Part shown: positions 6,524 through 15,303 of the stretch, in pieces | Layout: each line of letters starts with the position of its first letter | Numbering within the stretch: the stretch's first letter is position 1 | Assembly: GCA_003561495.1 (NCBI GenBank) | Contig: PWWM01000120.1 | Coordinates: 1 to 30,121 of the forward strand | Direction: 5' to 3' | DNA from: Gammaproteobacteria bacterium | GTDB taxonomy: Bacteria; Pseudomonadota; Gammaproteobacteria; Xanthomonadales; Wenzhouxiangellaceae | DNA length: 30,121 nucleotides | Program-made: the position numbers and the translations under genes | The notes under the pieces: model-generated | Seen by the model: only the letters and a program-made list of their open reading frames with translations | Told to the model about the DNA's origin: nothing | The model's database searches: none

Positions 6524-8908
6524 ATGAAATTCAGCTTCGGTGATTATCGGCTTGACTGCGATACTGCGGAGTTGAGCGGACCGAACGGGTCCATCACCCT
6601 TCAGCGTCTGCCGTTTCGCCTGTTGCGGGAACTGCTCGACAGTGCCCCGGCAATCGTCGAGCGCGAACAGTTACTGGAGCGGGTTTGGGGTCGCACCGCA
6701 CTGTCGCCCAACGTTCTTCCACAAGCCATCAATCAGCTTCGCCAGGCGCTTGATGATGATGCCCGCCACCCGCGCTACATCGAAACCAGTCACCGGCGCG
6801 GCTATCGCATCGTTTGTCCGGTGACCAGGGAATCGACCCCCTCGATCCGACGTTCGGGTCACCGTTGGCTCGCGCGCGGCGTGACCGTAATGGTGGCTGC
6901 ACTGCTGGTCGGGATCGGCACATGGGCATTATTCGGACCAGAGCGCACCCTACCCCCGAATGAGCACCCGACGACCGAGGTCCATGACGCTCATTCGGCC
7001 CTGATTGGTTCCCTGAGACGCCAGACCGAAGTGGCCCGAGCACGTCATCATGCCATCGAGGCGGCAGCCGGCTTGCGCGCCTTGAGCCTGCTGTTACCCG
7101 ATGACCAGGAACTGCGCCTGGACCTGGCCGAGGCCGAACTCGATGCCCTGCAGGGTAACAGCGCCCGTCAAACCCTGGCCCTGCTGGGCACTGAACCCGA
7201 ACTAGGCCAGAATGCGCGCTGGCTGCTGCTCAATGCACGCTTGTTAGCGCTTGATGGCAAACATCAGCAAGCCGAGGAGCTTGCCGAAACCGCCCGGGAC
7301 ACGGCCCTGGGCCGTGACCACATGGATCTGGCGGTTGAGTCCACCTTGCAACTGTCGGAGATGATCCGCGCACAGGGCGAGCTGGGTCGTGCCGAACGCC
7401 TGATCGGTGAAATGCTCGAAACCAACCGCTCGACCCTGACCGATCACCACCAGGCCCGTTTGCTGCTGACCCGGCTGGCCCTGGTCCGGGAAGGCGGAAA
7501 TCTCGAAAAGGCCCTTGAACTGGCCGAGCAATTTGAAGCGCTGGAGATCGATGATCTGCTGAGCCTCAAGGGCGAAATCGAACTCGCACTGGTTCGCTAC
7601 CTGCGCGGTGATGCCGAGCAGACCCTGGCGAGACTCAAAGACATGGCGCCACGAATCGAGACTACTGCTGATCCTGACTTGAAGATTGCCTGGTTCAATG
7701 CCCGCGGGCTTGCCGCCATCGAGTCCGGGGCGGTCGATGAGGCGGCCGAAGCCTTCGATTCCGCTTTCAGGATTGCCCGCGACAGCAGCCGTGCCCACCG
7801 GGCGGCCGGACTGCAGGTCAATGCCGGGCTGTTGATGGCGCGTCGTGAGCGCATGGATGAAGCCGAAGCACTTTGGTCCCAGGCGCTGGAGACCTTTGAA
7901 TCCATTGGTGATCGGCGCGGCATGGCTACCAGCCTGGGCAACCTCGCCGCAGCGGCATCGACTCGCGGTCTGAACGAGCGCAGCATCGAACTCAATGAAC
8001 GCGCCCTGGAATTGTTCCGGAAGCTGGATCTGCCCGGCCACCAGGCCCGCACGGCATTCAACCTGGCCCTGATCGCCAGCCGCCAGGGGCGTTTGGACGA
8101 TGCCGAGGGTCTGCTTGAGGAAGCCTGGACATTGTACGAACGCTCCGGGCAGACCGATCGCCTGCTGCATGTAGGCAGTTTTCGGGCCGAGCAACGTATC
8201 CTGGCCGGCGATTTATTCAAGGCCGAATGGCTGCTGGTTCAGCTTGAAGAGCTGGGTGAAGAAAGCTCGCCGTTTCTTCAGGCCGGCGTACACGCAGCCA
8301 TGGGACGGTTGAACCTGTGGAGTGGTGATCTGACCAGTGCCCGCCAGGCTTTCAAGCGGGCCCTGGAATTGCGCACCCAGGCCAATCGTCCTTCCTGGCA
8401 ATTCATCTCTCAGGTCGATCTGCTACGCATCGACTTGCTCACCGGCGCCGATCCCTGGCGGGTCCGCATTGAAGCCGAAGCCATCGCCGACCAGTTTGTT
8501 GACCGTGGCCAGGTCCGGGCCACGGCACGAGCAAGGTTACTCGCGGCCGAGGCCTTGCTTAGCCAGGGTGCAAGTGACAAGGCCCGCCGTGTCATCGACC
8601 GCATTCGCGATGCCGAGGGACATTTCAACGATGCCGCACTGGCCCTGGACATTGGCTGGGTGGAAGCCTGGGCAGCCCGCGAAGAAGAACGCATACCCCG
8701 GCTGGAACTGCTGGCCCAACAGGCTCGAGAATTGGGCTTTTTCGGCAAGCTCGGAAAAATACAGGCCGGGGCGGCAGCACAGGGCATTCTACTGGAGCAG
8801 GAACTGGCCGCCGACCTGCCCCTGCCAGACTGGATCACCGACCAACCCGACCGCCTGGTCGCGGTGCTGCCACCCTACGTGCAGCCCGCTCGTGACCTGG
8901 CGGATTAG
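6524..8908 (+). CDS. Membrane-anchored winged-helix regulator with TPR domain
   Basis: About 794 residues in three parts. Residues 1-98 are an OmpR/ToxR-type winged-helix DNA-binding domain (FGDYRLD at the start; LERVWG; ARHPRYIETSHRRGYRI near its end). Residues about 116-138 are a single hydrophobic membrane span. The remaining 650 or so residues are Ala/Leu/Glu-rich helical pairs typical of tetratricopeptide repeats, e.g. the stretch around GMATSLGNLA, and would face the periplasm. This is the CadC/ToxR plan, with a TPR sensor in place of the usual sensory domain; it lacks a receiver domain. The ATG at 6524 is chosen because the winged helix starts directly there; an upstream in-frame start at 6455 adds only a basic segment. 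It overlaps the oppositely oriented oxidoreductase gene tail to tail by four bases at 8905-8908. Its target genes and signal are unknown. Confidence 0.88.
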   Translation: MKFSFGDYRLDCDTAELSGPNGSITLQRLPFRLLRELLDSAPAIVEREQLLERVWGRTALSPNVLPQAINQLRQALDDDARHPRYIETSHRRGYRIVCPVTRESTPSIRRSGHRWLARGVTVMVAALLVGIGTWALFGPERTLPPNEHPTTEVHDAHSALIGSLRRQTEVARARHHAIEAAAGLRALSLLLPDDQELRLDLAEAELDALQGNSARQTLALLGTEPELGQNARWLLLNARLLALDGKHQQAEELAETARDTALGRDHMDLAVESTLQLSEMIRAQGELGRAERLIGEMLETNRSTLTDHHQARLLLTRLALVREGGNLEKALELAEQFEALEIDDLLSLKGEIELALVRYLRGDAEQTLARLKDMAPRIETTADPDLKIAWFNARGLAAIESGAVDEAAEAFDSAFRIARDSSRAHRAAGLQVNAGLLMARRERMDEAEALWSQALETFESIGDRRGMATSLGNLAAAASTRGLNERSIELNERALELFRKLDLPGHQARTAFNLALIASRQGRLDDAEGLLEEAWTLYERSGQTDRLLHVGSFRAEQRILAGDLFKAEWLLVQLEELGEESSPFLQAGVHAAMGRLNLWSGDLTSARQAFKRALELRTQANRPSWQFISQVDLLRIDLLTGADPWRVRIEAEAIADQFVDRGQVRATARARLLAAEALLSQGASDKARRVIDRIRDAEGHFNDAALALDIGWVEAWAAREEERIPRLELLAQQARELGFFGKLGKIQAGAAAQGILLEQELAADLPLPDWITDQPDRLVAVLPPYVQPARDLAD

Positions 8909-10137
8909 ACCACCTCGAAGCTCAGTCCGGCATGCTCGATCAGGCGATCGAGCAGCGGTTGACCCAGGGCGGTTGACGGGGTCCAGAAACCACCCGGCGG
9001 AGTCCCTTTCTCCAAGACGGTGGCCAGGGTGTATGCAGCTTCTCCAAGCATCTTGGCCGTAGATCCGTAACCGGGATCACGATCGCCGGTGACCCGCACG
9101 CGAATCGAATCACCGTGCTCGTTGCGACCATCGAACAGCAATCGGAAAAACCCTTTTTCGCGTTGTTCGGCATTTGGACCTTCGCCCGGCTTGGGCAGGA
9201 CTCGTCTGGCCATCAGCTTGCGGGTCGGACCAAAGCTGGCCCCCAATGCGAAACCAGCCAGACCCAGCGACCAGGTCCAGGCGCGCCGGCGACCGGCAAA
9301 TCCGCGCCCGGTCATCATGGCCTCGTCATAACGAAAGCCCTCGTCCCACGGCCGTCCGGCCAGCGCATGCGAACGATGTACGATCCGGGTGTTGATGGCG
9401 GCCATGACAAATGGCGACAGCCAACTATCGAGATCCTGATCAAACTCCGGACCCCTGACATACGGTTGTCGCGGTCCCTGGCGCAGATCCGGCGGGCACA
9501 GCGAATAGGGATTCTTGGCCACCTTGGCGACTTCTGAATCCTGCCGGGTTTCCTCGATGATGTTGAGCATGCTGGCTGCCGTACCACCGCTCATGGTCCC
9601 GCGCATGCGCTCTACCCCCATGCGAATTCGGCTCATCGGGCGGCCAAATTGTTCCATGGCCTGTTGCTGCAGAAACCAAACGCCCAAGTCGGACGGAATG
9701 GAATCGAAGCCGCAACAGTGAACAAGACGTGCACCACTGTCGCGCGCAGCATCTTCATGTTCATCCAGCATCCGGCGCATCCAGGGCACCTCGCCGGTCA
9801 GGTCACAGTAATCGGTGCCGGAAGCGGCACAGGCCGCGACCAGTTCCGATCCATGCAGTGCATACGGGCCGACTGTCGAACACACGGCGCGGGTGCGTGC
9901 AGTCAGGGCATCAAGCGATGCCCGATCATGACTGTCGGCAACCATCAATTCCAGGCCTGCAGCCGCATCACCTAACTGCTCACGCACTTGTTTCAGCTTG
10001 TCCTCGCTGCGTCCGGCCAGCGCCCAGCGCAACGATCCATCGACACCGTGCCGGCCCAGAAGATAGTCAGCCAGCAACTGGCCGGTAAAGCCGGTGGCGC
10101 CGAGCACCACCAGGTCGAACTCATGCTTGTCGGTCAT
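8905..10137 (-). CDS. Saccharopine dehydrogenase-like NAD(P) oxidoreductase
   Basis: 410-residue protein of the saccharopine dehydrogenase/trans-acting enoyl reductase family. A Rossmann fold opens the protein with GATGFTG (13-19), followed by LAGRSEDKL and CSTVGPYALHG. The middle carries the family's YCDLTGE and CCGFDSIPSDLG motifs. Bacterial members are usually annotated only as saccharopine dehydrogenase family; the mycobacterial relative acts in lipid synthesis. A true lysine-pathway role is unlikely, as no lysine genes are nearby. A short hydrophobic stretch (about 283-300, SLGLAGFALGASFG) hints at membrane association. The start is the ATG at 10137 with GGAG just upstream. The lipid kinase gene lies 90 bases upstream in the same direction, so the two may share a transcript and a lipid-related role; that is inference. 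Confidence 0.87.
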   Translation of the reverse strand: MTDKHEFDLVVLGATGFTGQLLADYLLGRHGVDGSLRWALAGRSEDKLKQVREQLGDAAAGLELMVADSHDRASLDALTARTRAVCSTVGPYALHGSELVAACAASGTDYCDLTGEVPWMRRMLDEHEDAARDSGARLVHCCGFDSIPSDLGVWFLQQQAMEQFGRPMSRIRMGVERMRGTMSGGTAASMLNIIEETRQDSEVAKVAKNPYSLCPPDLRQGPRQPYVRGPEFDQDLDSWLSPFVMAAINTRIVHRSHALAGRPWDEGFRYDEAMMTGRGFAGRRRAWTWSLGLAGFALGASFGPTRKLMARRVLPKPGEGPNAEQREKGFFRLLFDGRNEHGDSIRVRVTGDRDPGYGSTAKMLGEAAYTLATVLEKGTPPGGFWTPSTALGQPLLDRLIEHAGLSFEVV

Positions 10138-10227
10138 GGTCTCCGCCTGGATCCATCATTTGAAAAAACATCATTATGCCTGTACCCCGTGGTCGCAGTG
10201 GCACAGCCAAAAGCCCTGGCGTTGGAA

Positions 10228-11124
10228 CTATCCGAGCAATCTCAAACCTCCCGAATGAAGGCTGACCTCGATACGCACAGCCTCCCGGGCAACGATCTCC
10301 CCATCGCCATGCACCATGCAACCGGTCGGGCAGTCGACGCCAATCCGATCGACGCGACCATCATGGATACCTGAAAACCTGAAGTGAGTGCCAAACAACA
10401 CGGTCGGCAGGATCATCAGACGACGCAGCACCGACAACTCCTCGGCTCGACATATATCCAGCAGGCCATCATCGATTTTGGCATGCGGAGTCAGCCGAAA
10501 ACCACCGCCGGCCGTGCGGCCATTGCCCAGTGCGATCAGAAACTGGGCACCCTCGATGATCTGATCCTCCATCCTGATGGTCATCTGCGGGCCACGATAG
10601 CGCCACAAGTGAATCAGGGCAGCCACCAGGTAGCGGGAAAAGCCGCGAAAGAAACGTGCACTGGCCGCGGTTTCGGCCACGACCGCTTCGAAGCCGATGC
10701 CCAGGCTGTTGATGAAGTGACTCTCATCGATACGCCCATCGGCATGCTCGATGCGCACCTGTCCAACATCGCAATCGCGCGGGCCGGCCCGATCAAACCA
10801 GGCCAATGCCGCCTCCAGTTCGCGCGGGCTGGCGAGCATTCTGGCAAAGTCATTGCCCGAACCCACCGGCACGACCGCCAGCAGGGCCCGGCCACCGACC
10901 AGTCCGCAGGCCACCTCATGCACCGTACCGTCTCCACCAACCGCCACCACGACATGCCCGTCACGCATGCTGCGCTCCCCGGCAAGCAATCTTGCTTCGC
11001 CCGGCCGAGTGGTCAACAACACCTCGGCATCCGGGGCCAGAGCAGCAATCTGCCCGACCAACGACTGCTGACGCCTTGCTCGTTTGCCTGCGGCCGGATT
11101 GACGATAAAGGTGTATTGGCGCAT
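10228..11124 (-). CDS. YegS/DAGK-family lipid kinase
   Basis: 298-residue protein of the diacylglycerol-kinase catalytic family (YegS/BmrU/DgkB group), which phosphorylates diacylglycerol, phosphatidylglycerol or related lipids at the inner face of the membrane. It shows the nucleotide loop VNPAAGK (8-14), the hallmark GGDGT (63-67), PVGSGNDFAR (86-95), the NSLGIGFEA block, and the C-terminal HGDGE motif. Length matches the family and no key motif is missing. The ATG at 11124 is used; no strong ribosome binding site is seen. It probably leads a two-gene unit with the oxidoreductase downstream. Which lipid it uses cannot be read from sequence. A sphingosine-kinase-like or methylglyoxal-unrelated lipid role are alternatives within the same family. 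Confidence 0.9.
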   Translation of the reverse strand: MRQYTFIVNPAAGKRARRQQSLVGQIAALAPDAEVLLTTRPGEARLLAGERSMRDGHVVVAVGGDGTVHEVACGLVGGRALLAVVPVGSGNDFARMLASPRELEAALAWFDRAGPRDCDVGQVRIEHADGRIDESHFINSLGIGFEAVVAETAASARFFRGFSRYLVAALIHLWRYRGPQMTIRMEDQIIEGAQFLIALGNGRTAGGGFRLTPHAKIDDGLLDICRAEELSVLRRLMILPTVLFGTHFRFSGIHDGRVDRIGVDCPTGCMVHGDGEIVAREAVRIEVSLHSGGLRLLG

Positions 11125-11287
11125 GGCACAGAAAAGTCAATGGCAAAGCGCAAGCAGTATGGCCAAGCCTAAACCAAGCTGCAAGCATTCAGAAAAGCGC
11201 TGAGTAAACCCAGAGGGATTGAATGCATCTCGCCATAGCGGCATGTCGGTGTGTCATGGGTCAGGCTTTTGGGCTAGAATTCCTTGC

Positions 11288-11701
11288 ATGCGAAAGGCTG
11301 GCGCGCTGACTCTGGATATCAAGACCTCCCTGCTCGGTCAGGGACTGGCAACCGTGCTTGCGGGAATTCTGCTAGCTACGGTGTTCTACGCGCGTCCCGG
11401 TTTTGTCGTCTTCGTGATTGGCGCGGTGGTGATCTTTCTGCTCTGGGCGCTCTGCCTGCAAAGACTCAACCGCCCGCGATGGCGGCGTGTGGTCATCTCT
11501 CAGAACGGTCAGCAGGTTGTGCTTTTCGGCAAGGGAAAACGCAAGCACAGCGGCAAGCTCAAGGGAAAGCTGCTCGACACTGGCCTGCTGGTGGCCTTCA
11601 GCATGAGCGACGATGAAGGCAGTTATCGAGTCTGGCTGTTCCCCGACAATGCTGATCGGGACAGCTTCAATCGCCTGCGCGAAATCCTCGCGGCGGCCTG
11701 A
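11288..11701 (+). CDS. Small two-span membrane protein, YgfX-like
   Basis: About 137 residues from the ATG at 11288. Two closely spaced hydrophobic segments near the N-terminus (about 17-55) are followed by a soluble basic domain ending WLFPDNADRDSFNRLREIL. This layout and the ending resemble YgfX (CptA) family proteins, which are usually encoded next to sdhE; no sdhE is seen here, so the assignment is tentative. In-frame TTG (11219) and ATG (11243) starts would add residues that look non-coding. TAGAAT at 11274-11279 could be a -10 placing transcription start only a few bases before the ATG. The gene is alone on its strand, between the lipid kinase (divergent) and the BCCT gene (convergent). 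Confidence 0.6.
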   Translation: MRKAGALTLDIKTSLLGQGLATVLAGILLATVFYARPGFVVFVIGAVVIFLLWALCLQRLNRPRWRRVVISQNGQQVVLFGKGKRKHSGKLKGKLLDTGLLVAFSMSDDEGSYRVWLFPDNADRDSFNRLREILAAA

Positions 11702-11756
11702 TCCAGCGCAAGCACTTTAGAGTGGCCACACTCGGCTTGTCTCTCGGCGCTCGATG

Positions 11757-13823
11757 CTACCAGCCCATCCACTGGGCGTAGGCGGCCACGAACTGATCAA
11801 AGATCTGATCAGCATCCAGATCCTCAAGCGCCCAGTCCCCCACGCGACCTGTACTCAGCAGGATCTCGGCGCGTGGCTGGACGTCTTCGGGCCGGGAAAC
11901 GATTTCAGTCAATGCAAAGCTGACCGGTTCGCGCACGAGACCGTGAATCGTGAAACTGAATTCCGCCTCATCACCTCGCCAAACGGTCAGGCAGGCGCGG
12001 TCAATCTCCTGGTCAATGGTTGCCTGACGATCGTATTGTTCGAGCTCGGTGACAATCTGTTCGAATGCCGGCTGCACCGTTTCATTCAGGTAGTTCTGGA
12101 TGATTGGCCTGATCCTGGCCTGCTGTTCAGCCGCGAGACGATTGAATCGTTCATAGCCCCAGATGACGGTCTTGAGGCGTTTGCGCCAGTCTTCATGACG
12201 CTCAGCGGCGGCCAGCGGCAAGGGCACCCCGCCGGTGTAACCGCCCGGCGGTGTGGCCCCGGCCAGGGGTACGCTGGCCAATGGCCTTGAGGCACGATCA
12301 CCCGCATCGGAAACCTGTGCCGGACCTTCCGACCCCAGACGAATGACTCGTTCGCCACGCAGCGATTTGAACAGGCTGAAACAGATCAGCAGCATGACGA
12401 TGGAGAATGGCATGGCCGTCGTAATGGCAGCGGTCTGCAAAGCAGCCAGGCCACCGGTCAACAACAACACGGCTGCCACGGCACCGATCATTACTGCGCC
12501 CAGGGCACGGCGGTACATGGGTGGGTCCGGATCGCCACCGGCGGTCAGAATATTGACCACCAGCGAACCCGAATCTGCCGAAGTCACGAAGAACACAGCG
12601 ATCACGACCAGGGCCACCAGCGTGGTCAGCATGGCCAGAGGCAGTTCCTGCAGCATGACAAAGATGACCGTGGAAATGTCCTCACGCACGGCCTCGACCA
12701 GGCCTCCGTTTCCGGCCAGCTCCATATGAATGGCGGTATTGCCGAACACCACCATCCAGAAAAAGATCAGCAGCGACGGGGCCAGCAATACCCCGGCAAT
12801 GAATTCACGAATGGTGCGTCCACGCGAGACCCGGGCAATGAACATGCCCACAAAAGGCGACCAACTGATCCACCAACCCCAGTAGAACATCGTCCAGGCT
12901 TCCTGCCACTCGGTGCCGATATAGGCATCGGTGTTGAATGACAGTTCGATCAGAGAGGCAGCGTATCCGCCGATGTTCTGGACATAGGTACTCAACAGAA
13001 ACAGGGTGGGCCCACCGAAGAAAACCACCAGCAGCAAGCCCAGGGCCAACACAACATTGAGCTGACTGAGCCTTCGAATGCCGCGATTGAGCCCGGAAGC
13101 GGCCGAGATGGTTGCAGCCAGGGTAATCACCGCGATCAGCAGAATCTGGTTGGTCACTGAAATGCCGGCCAGGCCAAGATGATCCAGGCCGGCATTGAAC
13201 TGCATCGCACCCAACCCCAGCGAGGTCGCCAGCCCGAAGATGGTGCCAAATACCGCCAGCATATCGACGAAACCACCCAGGGGGCCGTGTACCCGCTCAC
13301 CCAGAATGGGATATAGCGCCGAGCGAATGGTCAGCGGCAGATTGTGGCGAAAGGCGAAGTAGGCCAGCGACAAGCCGACGATGACGTAAATGGCCCAGGC
13401 ATGCAGGCCCCAGTGAAAAAAGGTGATCACCATGGCATCGGCTGCGGCATCCAGCGACTCGGCTTCGGCGCGTGGTGGGTCGGCAAAGTGGGAAATCGGC
13501 TCGGCCACGCTGTAGAAGATCAGCCCGATGCCCATTCCGGCGCTGAACAACATCGCGAACCAGGTGAAAAAGCCGTACTCGGGTGACTCGTCATCGCGGC
13601 CCAGGCGAATGTCACCGTGTCGACTGAACATAAGCCACAGCACGAAAACCAGAAAGAAGACGGCCGCGAGCACATAGAACCAACCAAAAGTGCTGACGAT
13701 CAAGGCCTGAACCTGGGATACCGCCCGCCCGAACGGTTCGGTAAACAGCGCCCCGATGACGACCAGGACCGTCATCAGGCCGAACGTGATCAACAAACTC
13801 CAGGGCAAGCGTCGCGAGAACAT
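11757..13823 (-). CDS. BCCT-family osmolyte transporter with long C-terminal domain
   Basis: About 688 residues. The first 490 form the twelve-span core of betaine/choline/carnitine transporters: GMGIGLIFYSVAEP in the glycine-rich span and the substrate and coupling region FYWGWWISWSPFVGMFIARVSRGRTIREF (quoted in parts: WGWWISWSPF, ARVSRGRTIREF). The remaining 190 or so residues are a soluble cytosolic tail, much longer than in BetP and like that of BetT, where the tail takes part in osmotic activation. Choline or glycine betaine is therefore the likeliest substrate, sodium- or proton-coupled. No betAB genes are present in this window. ATG at 13823 is chosen over TTG at 13832; AGGG lies about eleven bases upstream. 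yajQ begins upstream on the same strand, its stop only 33 bases away. Confidence 0.9.
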   Translation of the reverse strand: MFSRRLPWSLLITFGLMTVLVVIGALFTEPFGRAVSQVQALIVSTFGWFYVLAAVFFLVFVLWLMFSRHGDIRLGRDDESPEYGFFTWFAMLFSAGMGIGLIFYSVAEPISHFADPPRAEAESLDAAADAMVITFFHWGLHAWAIYVIVGLSLAYFAFRHNLPLTIRSALYPILGERVHGPLGGFVDMLAVFGTIFGLATSLGLGAMQFNAGLDHLGLAGISVTNQILLIAVITLAATISAASGLNRGIRRLSQLNVVLALGLLLVVFFGGPTLFLLSTYVQNIGGYAASLIELSFNTDAYIGTEWQEAWTMFYWGWWISWSPFVGMFIARVSRGRTIREFIAGVLLAPSLLIFFWMVVFGNTAIHMELAGNGGLVEAVREDISTVIFVMLQELPLAMLTTLVALVVIAVFFVTSADSGSLVVNILTAGGDPDPPMYRRALGAVMIGAVAAVLLLTGGLAALQTAAITTAMPFSIVMLLICFSLFKSLRGERVIRLGSEGPAQVSDAGDRASRPLASVPLAGATPPGGYTGGVPLPLAAAERHEDWRKRLKTVIWGYERFNRLAAEQQARIRPIIQNYLNETVQPAFEQIVTELEQYDRQATIDQEIDRACLTVWRGDEAEFSFTIHGLVREPVSFALTEIVSRPEDVQPRAEILLSTGRVGDWALEDLDADQIFDQFVAAYAQWMGW

Positions 13824-13855
13824 CAGTGCCAACCCTACACCAGAATTACATCAGG

Positions 13856-14338
13856 CTAGTCTCGGAAATTCTTGTACTGAAGAGGTTGGCCCAGCTCGGC
13901 GTCCTTGAGAAAGGCGATGACAGCCTGCAAATCATCGCGCTTCTTGCCGCTGACCCGGACCTGCTCACCCTGAATGGCCGCCTGGACCTTGATCTTCGAG
14001 CCCTTGATCAACTTGACGATTTTCTTCGCCAGTTCGCTGTCAATGCCTTCACGGATCGTGGCGTTGCGGGTGGCCGTTTTGGCCATGACAACCGGCTCGT
14101 CAACATCCACGCAATCGAGATCAATGCCGCGCTTGGCCAGCTTTGCATAGAGAATGTCCAGCATCTGTCCGAGCTGGAACTCCGACTCGGTTTTCAGGGC
14201 GATGACATTGCCGTTCAACTCAAAGGACGAATCAGTGCCCTTGAAGTCGAAACGCGTCGTGACCTCGCGATTGGCCTGGTCGACCGCGTTGGCAATCTCG
14301 TGGTGGTCCACTTCTGAAACAACATCGAAACTCGGCAT
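13856..14338 (-). CDS. yajQ: YajQ nucleotide-binding protein (DUF520)
   Basis: 160-residue YajQ-family protein, matching the usual length. The characteristic start PSFDVVSEVDHHEIANAVDQ and the internal RFDFKG, IDLDCVD and VRVSGKKRDDLQ blocks are all present. It has the two-ferredoxin-like-fold architecture of the family; members from Xanthomonas and Pseudomonas bind cyclic di-GMP and act with transcription factors. The start at 14338 is decided by AGGAG nine bases upstream and by the universal PSFD start; an in-frame extension to 14368 is rejected. It sits between the lipoprotein and BCCT genes on the same strand, but a shared function is not implied. Confidence 0.96.
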   Translation of the reverse strand: MPSFDVVSEVDHHEIANAVDQANREVTTRFDFKGTDSSFELNGNVIALKTESEFQLGQMLDILYAKLAKRGIDLDCVDVDEPVVMAKTATRNATIREGIDSELAKKIVKLIKGSKIKVQAAIQGEQVRVSGKKRDDLQAVIAFLKDAELGQPLQYKNFRD

Positions 14339-14420
14339 GATGAGAATCTCCTGGGCAAGGCTACGCATTTTACGCCAACGTCCAGCGACTCGCAGCCCCA
14401 GGATCCAGCCGGGACCAACC

Positions 14421-15107
14421 TTAACCGCTCCAACCCTCCAATTCGTTCCAGGGAGCCGGACAACGACCAGCCAGGGTCACGTCACCGGCCAGTGCCTGGT
14501 CGTGCCCCGGGAATGCCGGGACCTCGGCCATGGCGGTAAAGCTGCCATCGGGCTGGACATGCAACAGCGGCAGCCCATGACCTTCACGATTGCGATCCCC
14601 GGGCGCTCGCTGCTCGGAAACCTGGCTCAGGCCGTCTTCCAGCGTGATCACGAATTGAAGCCGGGCCCGGTCCTGTCCCGGATAACGGTGATAGCGAAGG
14701 TCTTCCCGGGCCTTGTCCGCATCCACCACGTTGCGAGCTGCCTCAAATATAACCTGTTGACCATCCAGCTCGCCAAGACCGCGCACCCCGGTACGAAACA
14801 GCAGATAATCCAGAAAGGCCGGCAAGTCATGATGCGCCTCGATCACTCCGGGACCCAGGCAGTCGACATCGAAGGACACTTCAACATCGTCCAGCCTGAG
14901 CACGGCCTGGCCGGCCGCCGGGATGTCGAGGTCATGCAATTCCACCCAGCCATCCTCACCGCTCATGGGCTCGACCTCGATCGTTGCTGTTTCCGCCGCG
15001 GCGTCCGGCTCAACGGCGACATCCGTTTCCTGCTCACTCTTACCGCAACCGGCAATCAGCATTGCAAGCGTCGATATAACCATTAGATTCCATATCCTGG
15101 CGGGCAT
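14421..15107 (-). CDS. Predicted lipoprotein of unknown function
   Basis: About 228 residues. A lipoprotein signal peptide is clear: a short basic start, hydrophobic core, and lipobox LIAG-C followed by GKSEQE, so it should be lipid-anchored facing the periplasm. An acidic, Ala/Glu-rich linker leads to a domain of about 170 residues that I do not recognise; it contains short beta-like segments and two cysteines (DCLGPG and AGRCPAPW) that might pair. The start is set by the ribosome binding site: GGAGG lies eight bases before the ATG at 15107, while the nearer ATG at 15113 is too close and GTG at 15122 overlaps it. It is divergent from the CDGSH/glutamate-synthase gene across about 196 bases. 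Low-complexity charge and no family match leave function open. Confidence 0.8.
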   Translation of the reverse strand: MPARIWNLMVISTLAMLIAGCGKSEQETDVAVEPDAAAETATIEVEPMSGEDGWVELHDLDIPAAGQAVLRLDDVEVSFDVDCLGPGVIEAHHDLPAFLDYLLFRTGVRGLGELDGQQVIFEAARNVVDADKAREDLRYHRYPGQDRARLQFVITLEDGLSQVSEQRAPGDRNREGHGLPLLHVQPDGSFTAMAEVPAFPGHDQALAGDVTLAGRCPAPWNELEGWSG

Positions 15108-15303
15108 TCTCATTACCTCCACATAACGGACCTAATCCTATATACGGAATGCAGAAGAGTAGCCTGACAGGCAACAACAAGATCAGCCATGAATTCCAAG
15201 TCCATTGATTTTGATCCTGACCGGCCAGTTACTATTACAGTAGTAGTTAAAGTATCTTGAGTCGGCAACCATTCATCCAAGACTCGAAAATCGGGAACAA
15301 TTT

